The notes: generated by a model not told the origin, from the letters alone. Positions 45,192-53,604 are shown, counted from the stretch's first letter. The stretch is DNA of 64,000 bases from Bradyrhizobium genosp. L (GCF_015624485.1 NZ_CP061378.1:1364001-1428000), one strand, 5' to 3'. A program made the numbers and translations.

Positions 45192-46097
45192 ATGCCCGAT
45201 CTCGCCGATCTTTTTCCCGGCTACGCCTCGAAATGGATCAACACCTCACAAGGCCGCATCTTCGCCCGCGTCGGCGGCAGCGGACCACCATTGCTGCTGC
45301 TGCACGGCTTCTCGTCGACCCATGTGATGTGGCATACGGTGGCGCCTGATCTCGCCGACAAGTTCACGCTGATCATCCCGGACCTGCCAGGCTACGGCTG
45401 GTCCGACATGCCCGACAGCGACAAGGATCACACGCCCTATACCAAGCGGGTCTGGGCCAGGACCATGATCGAAATGATGGAGCAGCTCGGTCATGTGCAT
45501 TTCGCGCTCGCCGGCCACGACCGCGGCGGGCGGGTGTCATACCGCCTGGCGCTCGATCATCCCGGCCGGCTGTCGAAGCTCGCGGTGCTCGATATCGCGC
45601 CGACCTATGACTACTGGCAGAAGCTGAATCGGCTCTCCGCGCTGAAGATCTATCATTGGGCCTTCCTGGCGCAGCCTTTTCCGCTGCCGGAGACGCTGAT
45701 CGCAGGCCACGGCGAATTCTTCCTCAAGGAAAAGATGGCGAGCCAGACCAAGAGCAAGACGCTCGATGCGATCGATCCGCGTGCGCTCGAACATTATATC
45801 GCGCCATTCCGCGATCCCGCGCGCATCCATGCGATGTGCGAGGACTACCGCGCCGGTGCCTTTGCCGATTACGAGATCGACAAGGCCGATGTCGACGCCG
45901 GCAACAAGATCACGGTCCCGATGCTGGCGCTGTGGGGTGATGCGGGCGTAGCGAGCGCGGCGACCACGCCGCTCGATACGTGGAAGAAGTGGGCAACGAA
46001 TGTGTCGGGGGCGCCGGTAGATTCCGGGCATTTCCTGCCGGAGGAGAATCCGGATGTGACGGCGAAGTTGCTGCGCGAGTTTTTCCTGGCGGCGTAG
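45192..46097 (+). CDS. Fluoroacetate dehalogenase (alpha/beta-hydrolase fold)
   Basis: The 301-residue protein matches the Rhodopseudomonas palustris enzyme RPA1163 that hydrolyses the C-F bond of fluoroacetate. Every active-site residue falls at the same number: nucleophile Asp110 in [11 protein letters not shown], Arg111 and Arg114 (carboxylate binding), Asp134, the fluoride pocket His155-Trp156 (KIYHWAF) and Tyr219, and the base His280 in [15 protein letters not shown] replaces HGFPQT near residue 40. Comparison is from memory of the published sequence. GGAGCC lies about seven bases before the ATG. It stands alone, divergent from the acyl-CoA dehydrogenase gene. Confidence 0.88.
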   Translation: MPDLADLFPGYASKWINTSQGRIFARVGGSGPPLLLLHGFSSTHVMWHTVAPDLADKFTLIIPDLPGYGWSDMPDSDKDHTPYTKRVWARTMIEMMEQLGHVHFALAGHDRGGRVSYRLALDHPGRLSKLAVLDIAPTYDYWQKLNRLSALKIYHWAFLAQPFPLPETLIAGHGEFFLKEKMASQTKSKTLDAIDPRALEHYIAPFRDPARIHAMCEDYRAGAFADYEIDKADVDAGNKITVPMLALWGDAGVASAATTPLDTWKKWATNVSGAPVDSGHFLPEENPDVTAKLLREFFLAA

Positions 46098-46165
46098 CTC
46101 GTTTCCGCACCGTCATCCTGAGAAAATGTGAATGTATCGCTCAAAAGCGGCACCAAACACTCGGC

Positions 46166-46286
46166 GTCGTCCTGGCGAAAGCCAGGACCCATTACCCCAG
46201 CCGCTCATTGTCGCGCGAGGCCCGGGCCACAATCCGGTTCACAATCAAACTCGGTGGTAATGGGTCCTGGCTTTCGCCAGGACGAC
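46166..46286. repeat. Palindromic repeat (GTCGTCCTGGCGAAAGCCAGGAC type)
   Basis: GTCGTCCTGGCGAAAGCCAG at the left and CTGGCTTTCGCCAGGACGAC at the right. ACCCATTACC/GGTAATGGGT extends the stem. Same type as 49616-49734 (which has CCCGG for CCTGG) and the degenerate copy at 62715-62766. It lies between the dehalogenase gene and the convergent tadA. Confidence 0.87.
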
Positions 46287-46309
46287 GGCGTGAAAGGGAG
46301 CGAGCGGCC

Positions 46310-46756
46310 CTACCGCCGCTCCCGAAAAAACTCGCGCAGCAGGCGCGCCGCCTCGGTCTCCCCCACCGCGCCATAGACTTCCGGCACGTGGTGGCAGGTC
46401 GGCTGGGCGAAGAAGCGCACGCCTGATTCAACCGCGCCGCCCTTGGGATCGGCAGCGCCGTAATAGAGCCGGCGGACGCGGGCGAGCGAGATCGCGCCGG
46501 CGCACATGGTGCAGGGTTCGAGCGTGACGTAGAGGTCGCAATCGACCAGCCGTTCGGTGCCGATTGTCTCGGCAGCCTGCCGGATCGCCAGGATCTCGGC
46601 ATGGGCGGTCGGATCGCGGTCGGTCAGGGTGCGGTTGCTGGCGGTGGCGATCACATCGTAACCCCGCACGATCACGCATCCGATCGGAACTTCGCCCGAT
46701 TTTCCGGCGTTTTCGGCCGTTTTCAGCGCCAAATCCATGAAAGAAGGGGCTGACAT
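46310..46756 (-). CDS. tadA: tRNA-specific adenosine deaminase TadA
   Basis: TadA converts A34 to inosine in tRNA-Arg(ACG). The 148-residue protein has the zinc deaminase motifs: TAHAEILAIRQAAETIG near residue 55 with the catalytic Glu, and VTLEPCTMCAGAISLARVRR near 85 with the two zinc cysteines. PKGGAVESGVRFF follows. The ATG at 46756 gives the usual family start (MSAPSFMDLALKTAENAG); an in-frame ATG at 46768 has the better-spaced AGG. It is divergent from the pseudouridine synthase gene. Confidence 0.94.
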   Translation of the reverse strand: MSAPSFMDLALKTAENAGKSGEVPIGCVIVRGYDVIATASNRTLTDRDPTAHAEILAIRQAAETIGTERLVDCDLYVTLEPCTMCAGAISLARVRRLYYGAADPKGGAVESGVRFFAQPTCHHVPEVYGAVGETEAARLLREFFRERR

Positions 46757-46897
46757 GCCTCGTATCATCGGAAGAAACCTGCTACTAGCGTCGCCTTCAG
46801 CAACAGCGGATGCCGGTTTTGCGTCAAGCGCGCTGCCAACAGGGCGCGTACGGCCGGTTACCTTTGCACCCCAATTGAACGTCCAGCGAGATCATTC

Positions 46898-49042
46898 ATG
46901 CCCCGCGACAGCGACAAAAACAACGATTCCCGCGGCCGGCGCGATCGGCCCGGGGGCGGCCAGGGTCGCTCCGGCGGAAGCAAGGGCCGCTCCGGCGCCG
47001 CGCGAGGACCGGACAAGAAATTCGCCAAACGCGGCTTTGGGGCCAAGGATTCGGCCGGTAAGGGCGATGGCGAGAAGCGTCCGTATCGTCGCCGCGAAGA
47101 GGGTGATGCACCGCGCCGCGATTTCGGCGACAAGCCCAGGTTCAACCGCGACGACCGCCCCCGCGGCGACCGGCCGTTCCGTGAGCGTCCCGCGCGCGAC
47201 GGTGACGGCGAGAAGCGCGCATTCAAGCCCCGCGCCGATCGGCCGAGATTTGACCGTGACGGTGGCGGCGAAAAGCGGTCGTTCAAGCCGCGCGAAGACC
47301 GTGGCGGCGAAAAACGCCCCTACACGCCGCGCGGCGACCGCCCGAACTATAACCGTGACGACCGTCCGCCGCGCCGCGATCGCGACGATGCGCGCCCCGC
47401 AGGACGCTCTTCGGATCGGAAGTTCGGCGACAGGAAGCCCTACACGCCGCGGGAGCGCGACGGTGAGAAGCGGCCCTATACGCCGCGCGGAGAGCGATCC
47501 TTCGGTGATCGTCCGTCGCGCGACGGCGACCGGCCGGAGCGGAAATTCGGCGGCGAGCGGAAGTTTTCGCGCGGCGCGCCAGATCGTGGCAGCCGCGGTC
47601 CGCGCAAGGATTTCGGTGATCGGCCGCCGCGCGGTGAATCCAAGCCGTGGCAGAAGCGCGATGACCGCGGCGATCGCGAGCAGCGTCCGCCCCGCGACGG
47701 CGCGCGCAATTTCGACCGGCCGCGCTTCGACAAGCCCCGCTATGACCGGCCGCGCGATGACCGCGGTGGCGACGAACGTCCGCGGTTTTCGCGGTCACGC
47801 GAGGATCGCGAGCAGGGCGATCGTCCGCGATTCAGCCGGCCGCGCTGGCAGAAGGACGAAGACGGCGGTGACCGCCGGCGCGAGCGTCCCGAAGGCCGTA
47901 CCGACTGGCAGGAGCATCCGCGCAGCGAAGGCCGCTTCTCCGACCGCCCGCGCCGCGACAATGAGGACGACAGCAAGGTGTTCGCCAAGCGCGCCGCCTT
48001 CGGCGGCCGCGGCGCTTATCGCGAGCGGCCCTCGGACGACCGGCGCGAGCGGCCCGAGCCGAAGCCGAAGAAATCGGGCGAGCGCATCGCAAAAGTGCTG
48101 GCGCGCGCCGGTCTCGCCTCGCGGCGCGACGCCGAGGAGATGGTGACGCAGGGCCGCGTCACCGTGAATGGCCGCGTCATCAATTCGCCGGCGCTCGATA
48201 TCACCGAGAACGATGTGGTGGCTGTCGACGGCAAGCAATTGCCGCCGCGCGAGCGGACGCGGCTGTTCATGTATCACAAGCCGCGCGGGCTGATGACGAC
48301 GCACGCCGATCCCGAGGGACGGCCGACGGTGTTCGACAATCTCCCCGAGGGCTTGCCGCGCCTGATCTCGATCGGCCGGCTCGACTTCAACACCGAAGGC
48401 CTGCTGCTGCTCACCAATGACGGCGGCCTCGCGCGCACGCTCGAATTGCCCGACACCGGCTGGTTGCGGCGCTATCGGGTCCGCGCGCATGGCGAGGTGA
48501 CGCAGGCGCAGCTCGATGAACTGAAGAAGGGCGTCGAGGTCGACGGCGTCAAATACGGCTCGATCGATGCGACCCTGGAGCGCGACCAGGGCGCCAATGT
48601 CTGGCTGGTGTTTGCGATCCGCGAGGGCAAGAACCGCGAGGTGCGCAACGTCATGGCGCATCTCGGCCTCGAGGTGAACCGGCTGATCCGGGTGTCCTAC
48701 GGCCCGTTCCAGCTCGGCGAGCTCGAGGAGGGCAAGGTCGAGGAGGTCAAGACCCGGGTGCTGCGCGAGCAGCTCGGCGAGAAGGTCGCCAAGATCGCGG
48801 GCGCCGACTTCACCCGGCCGGAGCAGCGCGAGACCGGCGATGGCGACGATACGCCCGCCAGGAAGCCGAAGCCCAAGCGCGAGACGATCAACGACCGCAA
48901 GGGCCGTCGCGTGCTGGTGCAGCGCTCCGGCAGCGAGGAGGCCCGCGCCCGCAACGAGGACGAAGCCAATGGCTACGGCCCGCCGCGCCGCCCCAAGCGC
49001 GGCTATCACGGCAAGCGCGATCTCAAGCCGCAGGACGAGTAG
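46898..49042 (+). CDS. rluB: 23S rRNA pseudouridine synthase (RluB type) with long disordered N-terminus
   Basis: RluB/E/F-type enzymes modify uridine in 23S rRNA. The last ~330 residues are standard: S4 domain (ERIAKVLARAGLASRRDAEE near 390), MYHKPRGLMTTHADPEGRPT, the catalytic Asp in ISIGRLDFNTEGLLLLTNDG, and REGKNREVRNVMAHLGLEVN. The first ~385 residues are low-complexity Arg, Asp, Gly and Pro with repeats such as EKRPYTPRGDRP and RPRFDR. Total length 714 is more than twice that of E. coli RluB. The extension likely binds RNA by charge. Six bases separate it from rsmD. Confidence 0.93.
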   Translation: MPRDSDKNNDSRGRRDRPGGGQGRSGGSKGRSGAARGPDKKFAKRGFGAKDSAGKGDGEKRPYRRREEGDAPRRDFGDKPRFNRDDRPRGDRPFRERPARDGDGEKRAFKPRADRPRFDRDGGGEKRSFKPREDRGGEKRPYTPRGDRPNYNRDDRPPRRDRDDARPAGRSSDRKFGDRKPYTPRERDGEKRPYTPRGERSFGDRPSRDGDRPERKFGGERKFSRGAPDRGSRGPRKDFGDRPPRGESKPWQKRDDRGDREQRPPRDGARNFDRPRFDKPRYDRPRDDRGGDERPRFSRSREDREQGDRPRFSRPRWQKDEDGGDRRRERPEGRTDWQEHPRSEGRFSDRPRRDNEDDSKVFAKRAAFGGRGAYRERPSDDRRERPEPKPKKSGERIAKVLARAGLASRRDAEEMVTQGRVTVNGRVINSPALDITENDVVAVDGKQLPPRERTRLFMYHKPRGLMTTHADPEGRPTVFDNLPEGLPRLISIGRLDFNTEGLLLLTNDGGLARTLELPDTGWLRRYRVRAHGEVTQAQLDELKKGVEVDGVKYGSIDATLERDQGANVWLVFAIREGKNREVRNVMAHLGLEVNRLIRVSYGPFQLGELEEGKVEEVKTRVLREQLGEKVAKIAGADFTRPEQRETGDGDDTPARKPKPKRETINDRKGRRVLVQRSGSEEARARNEDEANGYGPPRRPKRGYHGKRDLKPQDE

Positions 49043-49048
49043 GGCGCG

Positions 49049-49612
49049 ATGCGTGTCGTCGGGGGACGATTGAAGGGGCGGACTCTCGCATCGCCGTCAG
49101 GGCGCGAGATCCGGCCGACGGCGGATCGTCTCCGCGAGTCCGTGTTCAACATCCTCGTCCATGCCTATGACGATCCGATCGCGGACGCGCGCGTGCTCGA
49201 TCTGTTCGCCGGCACCGGTGCGCTCGGCATCGAGGCTTCCTCGCGCGGCGCCAAGTTCACGCTGTTCGTCGACAATGGCGCGGAGGCGCGCGCGCTTCTG
49301 CGCAACAATGTGGAATCGCTCGGCCTCGGCGGTGTCACCAAGGTCTATCGCCGCGATGCGACCGATCTCGGTCCGGCGCATCCGGTCGAGCCGTTCTCGC
49401 TGGTGTTCCTCGATCCGCCCTATGGCAAGGGCCTGGCCGAGAAGGCGCTCGCCTCGCTGCGCGACGGCGGCTGGCTAATGCCGGGCGCGCTCGCAGTGGT
49501 GGAGGAGGCGAAGGCCGCGGCGTTTATGGCGCCGGAGGGATTCGAAGAGCTCGAGCGCCGCGCGTATGACGACACGGAATTTGTGTTCTTGCGGGCTGGC
49601 GCGGCATCTTGA
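49049..49612 (+). CDS. rsmD: 16S rRNA (guanine-966-N2)-methyltransferase RsmD
   Basis: RsmD methylates G966 in 16S rRNA. The 187-residue protein begins MRVVGGRLKGRTLASPSGRE, followed by RPTADRLRESVFNIL near residue 22, the S-adenosylmethionine site VLDLFAGTGALGIEASSRGA near 47 and the catalytic box FLDPPYGKGL near 120 (DPPY). It directly follows the pseudouridine synthase gene with six bases between, so the two rRNA-modifying enzymes form an operon. Confidence 0.96.
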   Translation: MRVVGGRLKGRTLASPSGREIRPTADRLRESVFNILVHAYDDPIADARVLDLFAGTGALGIEASSRGAKFTLFVDNGAEARALLRNNVESLGLGGVTKVYRRDATDLGPAHPVEPFSLVFLDPPYGKGLAEKALASLRDGGWLMPGALAVVEEAKAAAFMAPEGFEELERRAYDDTEFVFLRAGAAS

Positions 49613-49615
49613 ACT

Positions 49616-49734
49616 GTCGTCCCGGCGAAGGCCGGGACCCATAACCACAAATGTGGATTGTGAAAGCGCGCTGGGGCCACAGCTTTGGTCCATCGAGATC
49701 GGTGGTTATGGGTCCCGGCTTTCGCCGGGACGAC
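49616..49734. repeat. Palindromic repeat (GTCGTCCCGGCGAAGGCCGGGAC type)
   Basis: GTCGTCCCGGCGAAGGCCGG at the left, CCGGCTTTCGCCGGGACGAC at the right, with CCCATAACCAC/GTGGTTATGGG extending the stem. It begins three bases after the rsmD stop codon. Confidence 0.9.
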
Positions 49735-49772
49735 ATTGATTTTGCCGCGCTACCACCTGCCAAGCAGAATTC

Positions 49773-49857
49773 GTAGGATGGGTAGAGCGCAGCGAAACCC
49801 ATCACCTTTCATCGACGCGGCAAGGTGATGCGTTTTGCTTCGCTCTACCCATCCCAC
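49773..49857. repeat. Palindromic repeat (GTAGGATGGGTAGAGCG type)
   Basis: GTAGGATGGGTAGAGCGCAG at the left pairs with CTTCGCTCTACCCATCCCAC at the right; CATCACCTT/AAGGTGATG forms an inner hairpin. It lies between the repeat after rsmD and the small winged-helix gene. Confidence 0.82.
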
Positions 49858-49869
49858 GGGTGTTGCGGA

Positions 49870-50106
49870 TCACTTAAGCCGCTCCCACACTCCCACGCGC
49901 GATTTCTTGTCGAGCTTTCCCTCCTTTACGAGGCTGTCGCCTGCCCATCGCATATCGTATTGCCAAGTGTAGAAGAAATCTCCGGAGGCCTCTAGGTCAC
50001 TCTGGTGGTGATCCCAGATGAACTTCGCAATTTTCGCGATCTTTGCTTTGTTGCCGGGCGAACCGATTGCGGTCAAAATGAGTGGCTTCAAATCCTCTCG
50101 AGTCAT
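49870..50106 (-). CDS. Small winged-helix protein beside mutL relic
   Basis: The 78-residue protein reads [20 protein letters not shown], then [40 protein letters not shown] and [10 protein letters not shown]. This is the layout of the small winged helix found at the N-terminus of Mrr-like and other restriction or phage-defence proteins (helices, then a Trp-rich wing), here free-standing. GAGAGG lies six bases before the ATG. It starts 20 bp after the duplicated mutL tail and is codirectional with mutL and the HNH gene. Its role is unknown. Confidence 0.7.
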   Translation of the reverse strand: MTREDLKPLILTAIGSPGNKAKIAKIAKFIWDHHQSDLEASGDFFYTWQYDMRWAGDSLVKEGKLDKKSRVGVWERLK

Positions 50107-50126
50107 CCCAAACCTCTCGTAAAAAG

Positions 50127-50263
50127 CTACCTTCGCCCGAACAGTTTCTCGATTCCGACAGCTTCAGTTCGACATAGGTCGGGCGGCTGTGGTTGCACCG
50201 GCCAGAGTTTGACGCATCTTCCATCTCGCGCAACAGTGTGTTCGTCTCCTCTAGCTTGAGGCG
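50127..50263 (-). pseudogene. Duplicated 3' tail of mutL (45 codons and stop)
   Basis: This block aligns with the last 138 bp of the intact mutL at 51211-51348. By hand there are 24 differences in 138 columns, about 83% identity. It keeps the coding pattern ([20 protein letters not shown] against EMEDTPNSGQCNHGRPTYVE) but one base is missing after KLS, shifting the final codons. The match runs exactly to the TAG stop codon and does not extend beyond it. It is too diverged to be a fresh tandem duplication; a mutL tail from another strain is likelier. It has no start and is not a gene. Confidence 0.9.
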
Positions 50264-50290
50264 CCCACCTTCACCGCGCGTATCTCGCTT

Positions 50291-51082
50291 TCACCCCTTA
50301 GTCTCGCCTGTCTTTTTAGCGCGCTCCCACCTTTCACGCCATGCAGGCAGGTCGAATTCCTCGAGCCACATGCCGAGTTGTCTTACGGTATCAATGACAG
50401 CTAGTTCAACGTCATGTTGCGTGTCTGCGTGAGCATATATTGCGGCTTCGCGGCCGCCAGAGCCCGGGCCATCTGGCTCCCAGAGAGCAAGATTCCAGCC
50501 GTATCTGTCAGCAACAAACTTCGCGATGTATTCATCGGCTCGCACTCCACCGAAGTGTCTTGGTGGATACCAAGCGGCTAAGCGTATCCAACTTTGTGCG
50601 AGCACATCGATAACCATTTGCAATCCGTGCAACATGTCTCCGCGTACAACGGAACTGAGTAACGGCGACGCTCGCCGTCTTATGTCTTCGTAAATGATCG
50701 GGAGTGTATTGAGAATCGTAGCTAAGGCTTCATCCGTTGGCCGTGTCCAGTGAGGTGAGTCGGCCTCGGGCGCACCCAGAGCCATTCGCTCGACAACAAT
50801 TTTGTCAGCGGCGGCGCGTCTTTCTGCAATACGTCTCAACCAATCTTCTCTATGTCTCCTTACATCGACATCGCGGAGCTTTCTGCCGAACCCGCCGCGA
50901 ACCTGAGTTTGCTCATGGTGCTCTAAACACAGCACGGCTAGATTGTCTGGGTCATGATTAGAAGGATTTTCGTCGATATGGTGTATTTGGACGGACTTGC
51001 CCGGCGCATTGCACACGCAGCAAGTACGATCATGGCGAAACATTATGTCTGCAGCTATTTCATTTGAAATAGGCGTTCGCAT
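50291..51082 (-). CDS. HNH endonuclease in mutL-linked cassette
   Basis: The 263-residue protein has an N-terminal HNH nuclease domain (residues ~1-70). Zinc cysteines are in TCCVCNAPGKS, the catalytic His pair in VQIHHIDENPSN, the Asn in DPDNLAVLCLEHH, and further metal ligands in that same stretch. The C-terminal ~165 residues are helical, with DMLHGLQMVIDVLAQSWIRL and a Trp-rich end (MWLEEFDLPAWRERWERAKK); I do not recognise that part. A strong AGGAGG lies five bases before the ATG. Its composition is more AT-rich than its neighbours. It lies between intact mutL and a duplicated mutL tail. Confidence 0.85.
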   Translation of the reverse strand: MRTPISNEIAADIMFRHDRTCCVCNAPGKSVQIHHIDENPSNHDPDNLAVLCLEHHEQTQVRGGFGRKLRDVDVRRHREDWLRRIAERRAAADKIVVERMALGAPEADSPHWTRPTDEALATILNTLPIIYEDIRRRASPLLSSVVRGDMLHGLQMVIDVLAQSWIRLAAWYPPRHFGGVRADEYIAKFVADRYGWNLALWEPDGPGSGGREAAIYAHADTQHDVELAVIDTVRQLGMWLEEFDLPAWRERWERAKKTGETKG

Positions 51083-51210
51083 CTACCCTCCTGATTCGAT
51101 GCGCGTGGCGAAGTTCCGAAGCGCTGCGCCCACTTGATCGCGGACGTTGGAGTATGGTCAAGCTGGCCGCGTTGCGCCTAAGATTAGTACATTCTCCGGC
51201 TTCCGTTTTC

Positions 51211-53031
51211 CTACCTCCGCCCGAACAGTTTCTCGATATCGCTGAGCTTCAATTCGACATAGGTCGGGCGGCCGTGGTTGCACTGGCCGGAGTTCGGGGT
51301 GTCTTCCATTTCACGCAGCAGCGCGTTCATCTCTTCCGGCTTGAGGCGTCTCCCGGCGCGGACCGAGCCGTGGCAGGCCATGGTGGCGGCGACGTGCATC
51401 AGGCGGCGTTCCAGCGGCAGCGCCTCGTCCCACTCGGCCATATGCTCGGCGAGGTCGCGCAGCAGGCCGGCGGCGTTGGCCTTGCCGAGCAGCGACGGCG
51501 TCTCGCGCACCGCGACCGCGCCGGGGCCGAAGGATTCGATTGCGAGCCCGAATGAGGTCAGTTCCTCGACACGATCGAGCAGCTTCTCGACGGTCGCCTC
51601 GTCGAGCTCGACGATCTCCGGGATCAGCAGGATCTGCCGCTGCACGCCGTCCTTCGCCAGCGACGCCTTCAGCCTCTCGTAGACGATGCGTTCATGCGCG
51701 GCGTGCTGGTCCACCACGATGAGGCCGTCGCGGGTCTGCGCGACGATGTAGGTCTCGTGGATCTGGGTGCGAGCGGCGCCGAGCGGGCGGTCGAGCAGGT
51801 CGGCGTGAGGGGCCGCCTCGAAGCGGACGTCGGCGGTCGGCGTGCCGACGTCGAAGGCGGCCTGTCCAGGCTCGGCGAAGGCGGTCGCCGCCGCGCTCTC
51901 GAACGCGCGCATCGGATTGACCGGATAGGACGGCGAGCTGCGCCAGTCCCAATTGCCGGCACGGGGCGGTGGCGTGAAAGCGGGACGGAACGCGGAGAGC
52001 GCCGCACCATCGGCGGTGTTGGCCGCGGTGCGCTTGCCTTCGCGGGCCAGCCCATCCTTCAGCGCGTGCACGATCAGCGCGCGGACCAGGCCGGCGTTGC
52101 GGAAACGTACCTCGGTCTTGGCCGGATGCACGTTGGCGTCGACCTCCTGCGGTTCGCAGCTGACGAACAGCGCCACCACGGGATGGCGGTCGCGCGGCAG
52201 ATAGTCGGAATAGGCGGCGCGCACCGCGCCGAGGATCAGCTTGTCGCGCACCGGGCGGCCGTTGACGAACAGATATTGCCCGAGCGCATTGGCGCGGGTC
52301 AGCGAGGGCGCGGCGGCGAAGCCCTCGACGATCACGGCCTCGCGCTCGGCGCGCACCTCGATCGCGCAGGCGCGGAAGTCGGCGCCCAGGATATCGCCGA
52401 GCCGGGTCAGCCGGCCGGCGGCGCCGGGCAACGCGGCGGCCCAGGTCACCGGTGCGCGCTCCTCGCCCGCGAGCGTGAAGGCGATGTCGGGTCGCGCCAT
52501 CGCGAGCCGCCGCACCACCTCGCGAATCGCTTCCGCCTCGGTGCGGTCGGTCTTCAGGAATTTGAGCCGCGCCGGCGTCGCGTAGAAGAGATCGTTGACC
52601 TCGACGCGGGTGCCGTGGCCGAGCGCCGCCGGCATGATCTTCGACTTCTCGCCGCCTTCGACTGCGAGCGACCAGGCATGCGGCTCGCCGGCGTGGCGCG
52701 TGGTGATACCGAGCTTGGCCACCGCGCCGATCGACGGCAGCGCCTCGCCGCGGAACCCGAGGGTCTTGATGCGCAGCAGATCCTCGTCGTCGAGCTTGGA
52801 GGTGGCGTGACGGTCGACCGCGAGCGCGAGGTCGGCGCGGGTCATGCCGCTGCCGTCGTCGGTGATGCCGATCCGGCGCCGTCCGCCGCCATCGGTGAAG
52901 ATGTCGATCCGGCTGGCGCCGGCGTCGATCGCGTTCTCGACCAGTTCCTTGACCACGCTCGCAGGCCGCTCGACCACCTCGCCGGCGGCGATGCGGTTGA
53001 CGACCTGTTCGGGAAGCTGGCGGACGGGCAT
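51211..53031 (-). CDS. mutL: DNA mismatch repair protein MutL
   Basis: MutL couples mismatch recognition by MutS to strand incision. The 606-residue protein has the GHKL ATPase N-terminus: VVNRIAAGEVVERPASVVKE, NAIDAGASRIDIF, DDGSGMTRADLALAVDRHAT and GFRGEALPSIGAVAKLGIT. After a linker (residues ~330-420), the C-terminal domain carries the endonuclease motif DQHAAHERIVYE and, later, ATMACHGSVRAGRRL and CNHGRPTYVEL, so it is the MutH-independent type that nicks DNA itself. The start at 53031 gives MPVRQLPEQV. Its 3' tail is duplicated downstream beyond an HNH gene. Confidence 0.97.
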   Translation of the reverse strand: MPVRQLPEQVVNRIAAGEVVERPASVVKELVENAIDAGASRIDIFTDGGGRRRIGITDDGSGMTRADLALAVDRHATSKLDDEDLLRIKTLGFRGEALPSIGAVAKLGITTRHAGEPHAWSLAVEGGEKSKIMPAALGHGTRVEVNDLFYATPARLKFLKTDRTEAEAIREVVRRLAMARPDIAFTLAGEERAPVTWAAALPGAAGRLTRLGDILGADFRACAIEVRAEREAVIVEGFAAAPSLTRANALGQYLFVNGRPVRDKLILGAVRAAYSDYLPRDRHPVVALFVSCEPQEVDANVHPAKTEVRFRNAGLVRALIVHALKDGLAREGKRTAANTADGAALSAFRPAFTPPPRAGNWDWRSSPSYPVNPMRAFESAAATAFAEPGQAAFDVGTPTADVRFEAAPHADLLDRPLGAARTQIHETYIVAQTRDGLIVVDQHAAHERIVYERLKASLAKDGVQRQILLIPEIVELDEATVEKLLDRVEELTSFGLAIESFGPGAVAVRETPSLLGKANAAGLLRDLAEHMAEWDEALPLERRLMHVAATMACHGSVRAGRRLKPEEMNALLREMEDTPNSGQCNHGRPTYVELKLSDIEKLFGRR

Positions 53032-53249
53032 GACGCGTTGCAGTGAGGATTCGAGGGCCAAACGGCATTCTAGAGGCCCGCGCAGGCAAATGCATGGGGT
53101 GGTTAGGCCTTAGCTGGGGATGGCGCCTACGGCCTTGAAGATGCTCGACTTCGGCAGCGCGGTATCCGGTACGCCCTACGTCCCGATTGTGGGGCTGCAC
53201 GTGGGAGTATATCGTTTAGAAAAATTATAAGTTCTCGCCGGAGGAACCC

Positions 53250-53567
53250 ATGTGCCATCTGTTCGCGCACCAGCCGCAACGCGACTATGAATCGCAGACC
53301 CGATCGTTGCGGCTCGACGGCCACTGCACGTCGATCCGGCTGGAAATGTCGTTCTGGGATACGCTGGAGGAGATCGCGGCCAAGGAAGGCATGAGCCTCG
53401 CCAAGTTCCTCACCACATTGCACAACGAGGTGCTGGACCATCACGGCGAGGTGAACAATTTCGCCTCGCTGCTGCGCTGCTCCTGCCTGATCTACCGCTC
53501 GAAGGCCAACGCGCCGGCGACTGACTATCGCGCGACTGCGGCGCCGATCATGGATGCGGCGGAGTAG
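53250..53567 (+). CDS. Ribbon-helix-helix domain protein
   Basis: The 105-residue product contains a ribbon-helix-helix DNA-binding core: TRSLRLDGHCTSIRLEMSFW as the beta ribbon, then DTLEEIAAKEGMSLAKFLTT as the helix pair. This pattern fits the short RHH proteins found singly in alphaproteobacteria. GGAGGA lies about five bases before the ATG. It is divergent from mutL and followed by a palindromic repeat. Its targets are unknown. Confidence 0.82.
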   Translation: MCHLFAHQPQRDYESQTRSLRLDGHCTSIRLEMSFWDTLEEIAAKEGMSLAKFLTTLHNEVLDHHGEVNNFASLLRCSCLIYRSKANAPATDYRATAAPIMDAAE

Positions 53568-53604
53568 CAGTCCAGGCGGGACACGGCTTGCGCATCTCGC
53601 CCGG

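Noticed and set aside
47200..48000. Dense short repeats in the pseudouridine synthase gene
   Set aside because: They are in frame and encode Arg/Asp/Gly-rich protein repeats; not a CRISPR or minisatellite outside a gene.
49997..50233. 78-codon frame reading through the mutL relic as a real gene
   Set aside because: It shares only part of the MutL tail and then shifts frame through the winged-helix gene region; it is a product of the relic, not a gene.
51694..53046. 450-codon plus-strand frame opposite mutL
   Set aside because: Antisense shadow; mutL is complete on the minus strand with all motifs.
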